NCBI RefSeq assembly: GCF_030272615.1
Contig: NC_081411.1
Location: forward strand, 155,766,971 to 155,830,970
DNA length: 64,000 bases
Origin: Cryptomeria japonica
Lineage: Eukaryota; Streptophyta; Pinopsida; Cupressales; Cupressaceae
Reading direction: 5' to 3'
In this document: positions 1 to 10,801 of the stretch, piece by piece
Position numbering within the stretch: the stretch's first letter is position 1
Layout: every line of letters starts with the position of its first letter
Made by a program: the position numbers and the translations under genes
The notes under the pieces: generated by a model
Database searches by the model: none
What the model was told of the DNA's origin: nothing
Seen by the model: the letters and a program-made list of their open reading frames with translations, nothing else

Positions 1-534
1 GTGGGGTAAGTCTTGTAATCAAATCCTACCAAATAAACATTTTATTAAATGCAAAATTACCCTTTATTTTCTTTTAATTATTTTCCATTCATGTGTGAAG
101 CACATGGGATAATGGTAGGACCATTTATTTATGATGGATAGGTTTTGAGTTAAAATCCCACTTACCATTCTTGCAAGTTAACTTGTCATGTGTTAAGTTT
201 TGAATGGTTCACATGGCATCTTCTAATTGATCCATGTGGTCATATTTTATTGGTCCACTTGTTGCTACATGTTGAATTTGTATTGTTCCATTTTTCAATC
301 TTTAACCATGCCATGTTATTTTCTGGTTGAGCCACATGTTAATACACCCATGTCTTTCCCTCAACTTTCGAAGACCATAACTTTTGCATACGGTGTCCGA
401 TTAAGTTTGTTCAAAATGCATTGAAAAGATCTTGATGAGCTCTACACCATGAAACACTTTCCATAAACTCACAACATCATCAATTTTTTTAAATCATTAA
501 TTTGGATCGATTGTGGAAAGATCCTCCTAGATCA
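1..534 (-). repeat. Gypsy-1 3' LTR, truncated by window edge
   Basis: Aligns base by base with 34238-34754, the outer part of the 5' LTR, with one indel of about 17 bases near 480-500 and scattered substitutions. It ends at AGATCA (529-534), the counterpart of GGATCA at 34749-34754. Open reading in this stretch is chance; no gene is seen. Confidence 0.88.
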
Positions 535-546
535 TTCCTCCCCACT
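535..546 (-). other. Gypsy-1 polypurine tract
   Basis: On the minus strand it reads AGTGGGGAGGAA and abuts the 3' LTR start TGATCTAGG. It is the plus-strand primer site. The 138 bases between it and the integrase stop at 685 hold no gene. Confidence 0.75.
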
Positions 547-684
547 AAGAAGCTTTTGGATGACCAAAAGTTTGATCTTATTCAACAAGTGAAGGTAGAC
601 CTCCCTCACTCTTCTGATTTCCATCCATCATGCTTTACTTGGATGCATTCCTTTGAGGTGTACACAAAGATATTCCACATCACC

Positions 685-2108
685 TCATTGTGAAGTCCTC
701 ATCCTCCCGTGAAGAATAACATGTTCCTGCAACTGATCAAGATATTTAGGAGAAAAATCATCAGCTGAAGGAACTAAAACATTCTCACCTTGATCCATGA
801 TCATAGAAGGCTCATATAGTTTTAAATTCTCAACATCTCCAACAAAATACATCTGCATACATGGAGTTAAATCTAATGAAAAAGTATCATCACCAATCTT
901 TTCCAAAATCATAAATGGACCACACCTGATTGGTTTAAGCTTTTTACCTTCACGTTTAGGACATTCTTTTGCTGATGTATAAGAAAACTTGATCACCAAC
1001 TTGGAAGTGATGATCAACTTGATGTTTGTCATGTCTAGACTTATACTTGGCTTGACTCCTCTAATTGTTCCTGCACAACTTGATGAACCAACTAGATCTT
1101 TTGGATGAACTTTGTGGATTTGCTTGCATTGCTATGTCCATCCACCACTGAATCTTTCCCAAAAATGAGATCCAAAGGAAACTTGGGTAGATAACTAAAA
1201 CATGTCTCAAAAGGAGACCTTTGTGTAGAAGAATGTCTGGAATGGTTATAGGCATGTTGTACGTAATGCAAGTGGTCATCCCAAAGCTTAGGATGCTTGC
1301 TACAATATCCTCAGAGTAGATGTACTACTATTCTGTAAACCACTTATGTTTGTCCATCAGTTTGTGGATGAAAAGTAGTGCTTCTTTGAAGCTTGGTGTC
1401 CATTAACCTTGACAAAGTTGACCAAAACTCCCCAAGAAAGGGAGAATCTTGATCAGATATAATGGATGTGGGCAAACCAAAATGAATCCAAACATTTTGA
1501 AAGAATATATGTGCTCTCTCGTGTGATCTGATTTGTACAAGGCATCAAGATACACATTTTTCTAAATCTATCCACTACCACATACAAGTAATCATGAGCT
1601 TTTTTAGACATAGGTAAATGCCCTACAAAATCCATAGATACACTTTCCCATGGACGAGAAGGTACTAGAAGTGGCATGTACAAACCTAATTTTCTATTAT
1701 TGGGTTTTCTAGTAGCACACATGACACATCCCTTCACATATTTAGATACAGTTTCATTCATCCAAGGCCAATGACAATAAAATTGCAACCAAGCAACTAT
1801 TTCGCCTACATCAAAATGACTATAAATGAGAGAAGTATGTGCTTCTCTAATTACATGTTCTCTTTCATCCTTTGGAATACACAATTTACCAAGATGATAA
1901 AGTAGTTTATCATGAACATGATAATCTAATTCTTCTACTTGATTACCATGGATTAGTGTTGCATATACATCCTTGAAATCTTCATCTCTAGCAAACTGTT
2001 CAATATAGCTTTCACGAGCTAAAGAATAATGTTATAGTATAATGGATGCATTAATAGAAGGTCTTGATAACATATCAACAACTTTGTTTTGTATACCTTT
2101 CTTATACC
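685..2108 (-). pseudogene. Gypsy-1 end of RNase H and integrase
   Basis: Would insert the element's cDNA into the genome. Reading down from 2108: the last RNase H residues (YKKGIQNKVVDMLSR), then the H2C2 zinc finger around 1850-1720 (HVIREAH, later CVMC), the integrase core (SMDFVGHLP with the first Asp near 1640, VVDRF), HPQTDGQT-like sequence near 1370, HYVQHAYNHS near 1260, and a C-terminal domain (GPFMILEKIGDDTFSLDL) ending with the TGA at 685-687. No chromodomain is seen. Several stops and frame changes lie between 1452 and 1030. Upstream it continues at 18354 across the Tat insertion. Confidence 0.85.
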
Positions 2109-2885
2109 TGTATATGGTGAAAATGGATACAACAACATTAAAAGACTAAATGAATTCAACCACAAAACCCTAGCCTAACAACAACAAAGATCCACCATAA
2201 CATATGAAGATTACCTAAGACAATGCAAATCAAATGAAATCACAAAGATTATACCATCACATGTCCAATAGGGTTTTGATCTCCATTTTTCCTATCTCCA
2301 TTGATCTTGCTTGATATACTTGCTCTCAGATTTTGTGTGCACAAGAGCTCAACAAAGAACGAAATGTGGTTGCAAGTAGGATCTCCTATGAAAAGCGTAG
2401 TGTAGTCAAATGCATAAATTGATTAGCCAGTCAGGGTTTGATAATAAAGGAAACATCTCCTTATATAGAAGACACTATATGAAATGGAGGGATACGATTG
2501 AGAGGTGTAAAAAAGGTCAACTATGATTAGAGGGTAGGTAGAAGAAACAATAAAATAATGAGAGGGGTAGGTAGTGTAGGAATTAAGAGATGAATGACAT
2601 GTGTCATGGGTAGAAAAGACTAATGAATTAATTAAATAAATAAAGATTTATTTAATTAATAGAAGAAGTGGGATCATTTAAATAAATAAGATATTTATTT
2701 AATTTAGGAAAAGGACAATTTAAATAAATAAAGGTATTTATTTAAATGAGAATTAAGGCTAGAAGAGGATAAATGAATTAATTAAATAAATAAAGATTTA
2801 TTTAATTAATAGATGAATTAGGCTAAAATAATTAAATAAATAAAAATATTTATTTAATTAGACATGACAATTTTAGGTGTCTACA
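2109..2885 (-). repeat. Tat 3' LTR, 777 bp
   Basis: Differs from the 5' LTR (17610-18353) by about 15 substitutions counted by eye and by 33 extra bases near 2531-2563, which lie between two GGTAGGTAG copies and look like a repeat-mediated deletion in the other LTR. It carries alternating TTAATTAAATAAATAAA blocks at 2625-2860. A TATA-like site (CTATATAAG on minus) is at 2459-2467. Confidence 0.93.
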
Positions 2886-2899
2886 TTTTGCCCCTCTTT
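2886..2899 (-). other. Tat polypurine tract
   Basis: Minus strand AAAGAGGGGCAAAA, touching the 3' LTR start TGTAGACACC. Confirms the element's orientation. Confidence 0.85.
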
Positions 2900-3404
2900 G
2901 AGACAATGCGGCTTGTCGCGTTGTTTCAAAGAAGATAAGATGAACTGATATAGAGTTGCCCCAAGATGGGAATGATATGCCCTCTCGAGAGATTGGATGA
3001 AAATGTTTGGAAAGATCACAAACAATCTCTCAATAAGAAAGAAAGGCTAGAATGGACTGACCGGATAAGATAGAGTGACAGAGTCACAACATAAAGAAGA
3101 CTGACACGGGAGACTAGGGCAAGGGCAGTCTATAAGATAGACTACGAGGGAAATACATCCTCATTTTCATCCACACATCCAAGATATTAGAGTGCGGAGA
3201 GAGAATAGAGCAACAATAGTTAGCAGCGATGGCATTGGTTCATAGATTCGATCGCGTTCTCCGATTTCAGAGGCTAGCAGATGCAGGAGAGCCGGTAAGT
3301 ACCATAAAACCTCCTTATACTTTGTAGCAATAAATACTATCATTAATGCATGTCAAGTAGTGCAATAAATGTGCTTTAGGATAATGTCAAAAAATGTCAA
3401 AAAC

Positions 3405-3665
3405 ATTGAGGTGCATCTGCATAGGTGTCAGGCGCATCTGGGTTGGCTAGGTGCATCTGCGTTTGTGCCAGGCGCGTCTATGCTGTCAAAGGCGTTTGTG
3501 CAGGATGCGATTGCGTCTGCATTGTGTAGGCACGTTTGTGCTAGGCAGGAACGTTTGTGTCTTTCAGGAACAGCTATGCAGAGCATAGACACGTCTGTGT
3601 CTTGCAGGCGTGTCTATGCAAAGCAGACGCGTTTGTGCAATATGTAAGCACATTTATGAAATGAA
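3405..3665 (+). repeat. Degenerate GC-rich array, motif near GGCRCGTCTGTG
   Basis: About a dozen imperfect copies of an 18-25 base unit containing forms such as AGGCGCGTCTATGC, AGGCACGTTTGTGC, AGACACGTCTGTGTC and AGACGCGTTTGTGC. It lies in the predicted intron of the antisense gene. Copies of the same motif in the opposite direction are in the element's 5' leader (15843-16030 and 17230-17480). Confidence 0.65.
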
Positions 3666-3788
3666 AGTGCATTTATGTCTTCAAGGTCAAATCGGCAGTT
3701 TTGTGATGAACATATGCTATTGATTGGATAAGCTTCTAAGAAGATTCACTCAAGCAGGTCCTCTAGGGAAGATTCAGGATAGGTTGAG

Positions 3789-4196
3789 GCACTTTGTGAT
3801 GAACAGTGAGTGCAAATGTGAGCAGCACTTTGTGATGAACAGTGAGTACCAATATGAGCAGCACTTTGTGATGAACAGTGAGTGCAAATGTGAGCAACAC
3901 TTTGTGATGAGCAGTGAGTACCACTAGGATAGAAGCAACACTTTGTGATGAACAGTGAGTGTCACTAGACGTAGTACTTTGTGATGAACAAGGAGTACCA
4001 CTAGGATAGAAGCAACACTTTGTGATGAACAGTGAGTGTCACTAGACGTAGTACTTTGTGATGAATAGGGAATACCACTAGGATAGAAGCAACACTTTGT
4101 GATGAACAGTGAGTGTCACTAGACGTAGTACTTTGTGATGAACAGTGAGTACCACTAGGATAGAAGCAACACTTTGTGATGAACAATGAGTGTCAC
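3789..4196 (+). repeat. Minisatellite, core ACTTTGTGATGAACAGTGAGT
   Basis: Eleven or so head-to-tail units of 36-41 bases sharing CTTTGTGATGAACAGTGAG. The first three end in GCAAATGTGAGCA; later ones alternate between GTCACTAGACGTAGT and ACCACTAGGATAGAAGCA endings, giving a higher-order period near 79 bases. Lies in the intron, just upstream of the predicted acceptor at 4228-4229. Unit ends differ in a regular way, so it is not a CRISPR array. Confidence 0.85.
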
Positions 4197-6122
4197 TATA
4201 ACTGACATGATTGATTTGCATTTTTGTAGGAGTACTTGCCTATGCTGGAGTCACGAGAGAGATTCCCATTGACTTAGAGATTGCGAGCTGAGCTGACAGT
4301 TGATGAGAGAGCTGCTATTGATGCTATGGGCTTACGCCACATTTTGTATGTGCCTGAGTTTCAGACGAACATGGGTTTGCTGACTGCATTAGCTGAGAGG
4401 TGGCACTCTGAGACTTGCGCTTTCCATTTGCCGATGGGTGAGATGACAATCACCTTGGAGGATGTATACAAGATTTTGAGGATACCGATTGATGGGGAAT
4501 TGATTCCTTATGATCAAGAGGGAGATAGGGAGGCCCTGAGATGAGTGTTTCAGGATCCTGGACTAGAGATGAGAGCTAGACATGTGGCATGGGATACCAT
4601 GACACAGATAGGACTGGCACTACCAGTAGTGCTAGGAGGAGTGATCAGTGGGTTCCTGTGTCCAGACAGGGCGACATGAGGATTGGCTATGGGCTGGGAG
4701 AGCACCTTGGAGACACTGGTTACATAGGACACCAGATATGCCTGGGGATCATGTGTGCTGACACACTTGTATTATGAACTGCATCAGTTTGTTTATCATG
4801 GATCTGTGGGATTAGGCTGCGGAGTTACATTGCTGCAGGTATGGGCCTATGAGCATCTGTCGGTTACCCAACCGATACACTTTAGGAGCAGGGGTCATGG
4901 ATGCAGTTTTATGCATTTATATGACATGATTACCTCATAGCCACAGATTGGCAGGTTGGAGTATTGGCATCGAGTCTTGGATGAGATCAACACTGTGATA
5001 TGGAGGTCATACCTTGGGTGTGAGCAGTGGGAGGATGATGTAGTAGAGTTACCATACACCTTCTGGAGCTAATATCTGATTGGGTAGACACCCTATGTAT
5101 TGGAGAGGCAGCTGGTAGACAGAGTTGGTAGATAGTTTGGCAGGATTCAGCGGATGCCACAGGGTTCCGGGATAAATGCTCAGACAGTTAGGGATCAGGC
5201 ACACTTTGGGCCATTGTTGTCATATGATCAGGCCGTGATGCAGCTAGTCGAGATGGTTCCCTTGCTGTGGGATATGTGGTCGGATATTGAGGATGCAGGT
5301 ATGGATGCAGAGTACACTGTATATTGGGCTGAGCATCCATTCCCATGACTGACAGACCCAGGGGAGGTGATAGATGGAGATGGTGGGGGGGATGGAGATG
5401 ATGATGGAGATGGTGGAGGTAGAGGCTGACGGAGGAGATGGGGTGCAGTTGGAGAGAGGAGGGTGGCTCCACGGAGAGAGGGTGGGGAGGAGAGACAGGC
5501 TCGGGTGGTGAGGGGTCACGGTGGATTGCCACTATAGGTGCCAGCAGCATAGGGTCCTAGATAGGTGCAGGGACAGGGGTAGAGGCAGGTACAGTTATAG
5601 GTACAAGCACCAGTACAGGGGGAGCCACAGGGGGCCAAGGAGGAGGAGGATGAGCTACTTGAGCTGAGGGAGATCTGCTAGGGATAGGCAGATGAGATTC
5701 AGGACCTGGAGAGGGAGACAACTAAACTCAGGAGGCAACTGAGGGAGATAGAGCATGAGCGGGATCAGGCTATCTAGCACTATACTGAGGCTGAGACAGC
5801 ACTGAGGGCTAGGAGGCAGGCGACAGAGGATACAGGGGCTGGATACGCCTATGTTCTATGGGCAGGGGAGGAGATAGGTTACTGGCAAGACCTATATTAT
5901 GGGGCAGTACCACCAGAGCAGCAGGCAAGGAGCTTCCGCAGACCATCACAGACAATGACAACTACGGGAGGGAGCTAGAGGAGACAAGCATCCAGTGGTG
6001 GGGTTATGGGTCCTCCACCACCCCCAGATAAAGGGGACATGAGAGATGATCCTAGGGTGGGTCCTTCCATTGCTTAGACTCTGTTGAGGCCAGGTGGCTC
6101 TATGGGAGGGAGTTCATCATAA

Positions 6123-7828
6123 CCGTAGAGGGCTCCCTATGTATCAGTGTGTTGTACCATTTTGTATTATGATGTAGACACCTTCGGGTGATTTTGTAGC
6201 CATATGATTTTGACATCATTGTATCATGACACTTTATATATATATATGAGATGATTCATCTTTGCGGCAGCTATATGCATGTGTACCTATGTGATGAGAT
6301 GTTTCATGATGTATGTTTTTTATGTGATGGTTATGATAGGGATGCAAATATGTATATGAGGAAATACATTATTTTTGTTCTTTTATGTTTTTAAATGTTA
6401 GCCAATGCAAATGTGAATGTATGAAATGCTTATAAATATGATAATGCAAATGATTATTTACATGGTGAAAATGTAAAATGTGCTAACATGTGTTGTGTGC
6501 AGGATGTGATGCATTGGGATATCTATATGTATGTGTGAAATGCTTATATGTGGTAATGTAGGTGCAACTACATGAAATGCAAATGTTTTTGGCATGTCAT
6601 TATACTTAGTCATGTGATAGCAGGCTACACGGACTCAAGAAGGATGATGGAAGTCAATCAAGAAAGGGGGATGAAAGACAAAAGATATGAAAGTGAAAAG
6701 AGCTTCTTGTGCATTATCATCATTGAGCTTTATTATGGAAAGTAGGTTATGACAATCGAGGCATATGTTCAACCCAGAAAGTCATTGTACATATTTGCAT
6801 GGAGATAAGATAGTCACAAACAAGGAATGCCTCAGTTCATACTAGACTCATAGTGTCCTCATATCCTTGGAAAAGTCATAGCATTACAAAGAGACAATCC
6901 ACAGACAACAAATACAAATAGGTGACGATACCCCATCCTCACCTTTCTAGTCAAAAACATCCTGGAGATAGCATCTCTAGTCAGAGACATCCTGGAAAAG
7001 CTAAAAGACATGTCACCAGAAAGATAAAATCAAAAGAAAACCAAGACTCGACACCAACATCCATGGAGTCCTCAAGTTTAGTGTCTCTTGTCACTTGTAT
7101 AAGTCTATTTGATTATGGTCATAATGTTTACTTTCAAAAAAATGATAGCTAGCACTGAACCATAATGTTGTCTAAGTCCATTGAAAGATTTGATTTGTTG
7201 GAGCCCATTGTTGCTATTGTGTCTCATCTAAAATTGACTGAATCCATGAAATTGATACTTTATTGCAAAGAAGGTGGAACTTTATTATGGATTGGCAATG
7301 CAAATGTTGCTTTATTGTGGATTGTGCGCTAATAGACTGAAGAAAGTTGGAAGAAACTGTACTCCTTGAAAACATGTGATTCTCTCAGTTCCACACCCAT
7401 CACTAGACGTAGGATTAGCCTTAGCCACAGATAGGAGTTGATTTATTATGAATGGAAAGAGGTGAAAAGGAAGGTTTATTATGAATGGCTAACCAATCTT
7501 GGGTAGATCAATAACAAGCCATGATGGGAATGGGTAAAGTTTATTATGAATGGATAGGTTGTGAGTGTGTGCAAAGTGAAGGGATGAAATGGAATCCTGA
7601 AGGAGGGAGGAGCAATGTCTCTATGCATGGCGCTGGTGACCCATTTTTCACCATGGTACTTGCCCAGGGTGCCATCAAATAGGTTTTCACTGTAGGACGA
7701 AATGTTTTTTGTTTACTTTTTTGATTTTTTTTTGCGTCACAAGGTGCTTGTTTGCCAGGTTTTCACCAAGTAACGATTTTTTATGTTTTATGATTTTTTT
7801 GTATTTTGAATTAGGATACTCAGAAGAG
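6123..7828 (-). other. Tat 3' region between integrase and antisense gene
   Basis: About 1.7 kb without a supported gene on either strand. It holds A/T-rich sequence with scattered (TA) runs (6234-6246), a 3-fold TTTATTATGAATGG motif at 7450-7555, and a G-poor tract with T runs at 7710-7800. Long non-coding 3' regions are usual in Tat elements. Confidence 0.6.
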
Positions 7829-9149
7829 CTATGTGTAGAACCTACGAAGGTGCATGCTATTGATAGGATCCTCTAAATGTTCACCCTCTATGGTTGAGAG
7901 CTGATATGCCCCAGATCCATATGCTGCTGTAATGATGTAAGGACCAAGCCAGTTTGGTTCGAACTTGCCCTTCTTCTCTCTATCTTGTTGATTTTTGGGG
8001 TTTTCTCTGAGAACCAAATCACCTACCTCAAATGTGTGAGGCTTGAATTTATGATTGTAGCTACGACTCATTCGTTGTTGATAAGCCTTGAGATGATTAA
8101 AAGCAGTTTGTCTTTGTTCATCCAATAGTTCAAGTTCTTGTAAGCGAGAGACCCTATAGTCTTCATCACTGATAATGTTTTGCAAAGAGACTCGTAAAGA
8201 GTGTAGCTTGACCTCAATAGGAAAGATAGCTTTAGCACCATAAACAAGTGAATGAGGTGTAGCTCTTGTAGGTGTGCGAACACTTGTGCGATGGGCCCAA
8301 AGTACGGGATTAAGTTGGATATGCCAATTACAGCCAACGTCGTCGACTATCTTTTTGAAGTTTTGAAGGATTATTTTATTAGATGCCTCAGCTTGACCGT
8401 TACCTTGGGGGTAATATGGTGTGGAGAAATGATGGGAAATATGGAAGCGATCACAGAGTTCACAAACATCCTGATTTTTGAAGGGACGCCCGTTATTGGT
8501 GATAATGGAAATAGGAATACCGTATCGACAAATGATATAGTTGAGAATGAATGTAGCAATTTGTTTTCCAGTGACTTGCATGAGAGGCACGACTTTGATC
8601 CATTTTGTGAAATACTCCGTGGCGGTGATAATGAATTTATGACCGTTGGAGGATGGAGGGTGAATCTTGCTTATGAGATCGAGTCCCCACTGATAGAAGG
8701 GCCAAGGAGTCGCAATTGGTTGAAGCTCTTGTGCTCACGCATGAATGAGGTCTCCATGAAGTTGACACTACTTACATTTCTTGACAAACTGATATGAGTC
8801 TTTTTCCATATTGGGCTAGTAATATCCAATCCTGATGAGTTTCTTGGCTAAGGTAGGACCACTATAATGCAGACCACATATCCTTTCATGAACTTCACAT
8901 AACGCAACCTGAGCTTCGTCCCTTTCTAAACATCTAAGAAGAGTGCCATCTAGACCTTGACGATATAGGACATCAACTAAAATGACATATCGAGAAGATT
9001 GGCGAATGAAAGTGCGACGTTGGTTATTGGATAGGTCAGGAGGAAGGATATTATCATGAAGGTATGTGAAAATGGAACCATATAACTGGGACTGAGGATC
9101 AACAACACATATTATCTCAGTAGGAGTGATTTCATATGAAGGAACCAAA
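7829..9149 (-). pseudogene. Tat integrase
   Basis: Integrase of the Tat polyprotein. From 8905 down: zinc finger (HERICGLHYSG, with the later C-x2-C damaged by a stop near 8795), core with GLDLISKI (first Asp, about 8690), the second catalytic position reading ITNNG near 8505 where family members have DNG, and YYPQGNGQAEASN with the Glu near 8410. The C-terminal part has LWAHRTSVRTPT, YGAKAIFPIE, and a GPY/F motif (WLGPYIITAAYGSGAYQL) near 7920, ending FYT plus stop at 7829. The Asp to Asn change is a single G-to-A step and would abolish catalysis. It is in the same frame as the upstream RNase H parts. Confidence 0.87.
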
Positions 9150-9600
9150 AGGTTATCCACCAAGAGCTCATAGCGGGTCTCATTCGGAGGTAGATCGATC
9201 AGTGAAGCAATTGTAGCCATGGCATCTGCAGCTCAATTCTGTTCTCTTGGTATTTGCTCAAAGTCAAACTTTGTGAAATGTTGTTTTAGGTCATCCACCA
9301 TTCTTTTGTAAGACATTAATTTCTCATCCTTTGTTTGGTAGTCATCAGTTGCTTGATGAGTTACAAGTTGAGAGTCCCCAAAAACACGAAGTTCTCGGAT
9401 CTTCCACTGAACTGCAATCCATAATCCAGTTGTTAATGCCTCATATTTTGCTATGTTATTAGTGGAGGGAAATGATAATCAATATGATTTTGGTATAGAA
9501 TCCCCTTGAGGAGTTATGAAGAGGATGCCATCTCCTGCCCCATGCTGTGTGTATGAGCCGTCAAAGTATAGTTGCCATGGCTTTGCATGTGACATTGTTA
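9150..9600 (-). pseudogene. Tat second (archaeal-type-like) RNase H
   Basis: A second RNase H between the usual one and the integrase, a feature of the Tat lineage. Catalytic residues can be followed: YFDGSYTQHGAG (Asp, near 9565), NIAKYEALTTGL (Glu, near 9445), VFGDSQLV (Asp, near 9385) and ADAMATIAS (Asp, near 9215). A stop near 9479 and another near 9240 break the frame. It would remove RNA from the RNA/DNA hybrid. Extra domain presence rather than exact function is what the sequence shows. Confidence 0.8.
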
Positions 9601-10801
9601 AAATGGATTCATCTGGAAATTCTGAAATTAGAGGAACATCATCTATCATGGGGGCATCTGCTAACTGATTTGCGATGGCTTGTCCTTTTATTTCTTTTCT
9701 GTCCACATACTCGATGTCAAATTCACTCAGGATCATTACCCATTTGGCTAGTCGCCCAGTAAGCGTTGCTTTATTGAGAAGATATTTCAATGGATCGATC
9801 CTTGCGACCAACTTAGTCTTATGAGTTAGCATGTAATGTCATAATTTCTATGAAGCAAAGACCACAATGAGACATGCACACTCAATTGGTGTGTAATTTA
9901 ACTCATATCCCACCAATGTGTGACTGATGTAGTATACTGCCTTTTCTTTGCCCTCAGCAACTTGTTGTGCTAAGAGTGCCCCCAGTGTTGTTGAAGTAGC
10001 TGATATGTATAGTAATAAAGGCTGATCTAGAACTGGTGGCATCAAAATTGGTGGATTCAGAAGATAATCTTTGAGTACCTAGAAAGCCTATTGATAGTTA
10101 TCATCCCATTTGAATTTGATGTTTTTATGTTGCAAGTGTTGAAAAGGATTACACTTATTTGCAAGTTGTGCTATGAATCTTAGTATGGACTGGAGTCTCC
10201 CTTGCAAAGATCAAAGTTGACTGATGTTTCATGGTGGTTGCATCTCTAAGATGGCCTTGACTTTTGCTAGATCAACTTCAATTCCTCTTTTTGACACAAT
10301 GAATCCCAGGAGCTTCTCGGAGGTTACTCCAAAGACACATTTCTTGGGGTTTAATCTTACTTTATATTTTTCCAACCGATTAAAGATGATCGAAAGTATG
10401 CCCAAATGTGTATCTCTATCTATTGATTTACCCAAGAGGTCGTCAACATAATCTTCCACAGTTACGTGCATGAGATCATGAAAGATAGTAGTCATGGCTC
10501 TTTGATATGTAGCGCCTACATTTTTTAGCCCAAAGGGCATGACATTTCAATAGAAGGTTCCCCAAGGACAAGTAAATGCCATTTTGTGTTGGTCTTCGGA
10601 TGCAATTTTTATTTGATTATAACCAGAGAATCCATCCATCAAAGATAACATCATATGACTTGCTGTGAGATCAATGATCAAGTCAATATTTGGTAATGGA
10701 AAATCATCCTTAGGACAAGCTTTGTTGATGTCTCTGAAATCTGTACATATTCTAATACTATGATCTGGTTTACTGACAGGTACTAAGTTGGAGATCTCCA
10801 T
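9601..10801 (-). pseudogene. Tat reverse transcriptase and first RNase H
   Basis: RT palm: RICTDFRDINKACPKDDFPL near 10740, SLMDGFSGYNQIKI near 10640, MPFGLKNVGATYQRAM near 10530 and the catalytic YVDD near 10450, all intact. Next come NPKKCVFGV and LLGFIVSKRGIEVD. The first RNase H follows (LLLYISATSTTLGALLAQ, where the first Asp of the family position is Ser; AVYYISHTLVGYELNYTPIE; a stop near 9848). The FRDINKACPKDDFPLPNID form is typical of Tat-lineage RTs. The frame begins after a frameshift at about 10795 and continues unbroken in phase to the integrase. Confidence 0.88.

Larger units (their letters stand above)
3229..6122 (+). pseudogene. Antisense two-exon gene with plant mobile domain (PMD)
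   Basis: Lies opposite to the Tat gag-pol direction, in the element's 3' region. Exon 1 is 3229-3294 (ATG, 22 codons) and ends CCG|GTAAGT, a consensus donor. A likely acceptor TTTTTGTAG ends at 4229, and exon 2 opens in the same phase 0 with GAGTAC. Exon 2 stays in one frame to about 6122. It encodes a PMD-like core (AMGLRHILYVPEFQTNMGLL, TCAFHLPMGEMTITLEDV, ILRIPIDGE, VWAYEHLSV, TPYVLERQLVDRVGR), then an acidic/Gly-rich linker near 5350-5420, a charged coiled-coil at 5650-5820 and a Pro-rich tail. PMD proteins are related to MAIL/MAIN and transposase-like plant proteins. Over 15 in-frame stops, mostly TAG, make it a pseudogene. The intron carries two repeat arrays. Confidence 0.72.

Noticed and set aside
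3405-3665. Protein-coding frame 3369-3647 (Cys/Arg-rich, 92 codons)
   Set aside because: Product of the repeat array; periodic composition, and it lies in the predicted intron.
3789-4196. CRISPR-like regular repeats
   Set aside because: Units are contiguous with related ends, no unique spacers, and the setting is a plant retrotransposon.
5188-5550. Pro/His/Ser-rich open frames on the minus strand
   Set aside because: Antisense shadow of the Gly/Asp/Arg-rich exon 2 of the plant-mobile-domain gene.
8252-8797. 181-codon open frame on + strand
   Set aside because: It is the antisense of the Tat integrase, which has clear motifs on the minus strand.
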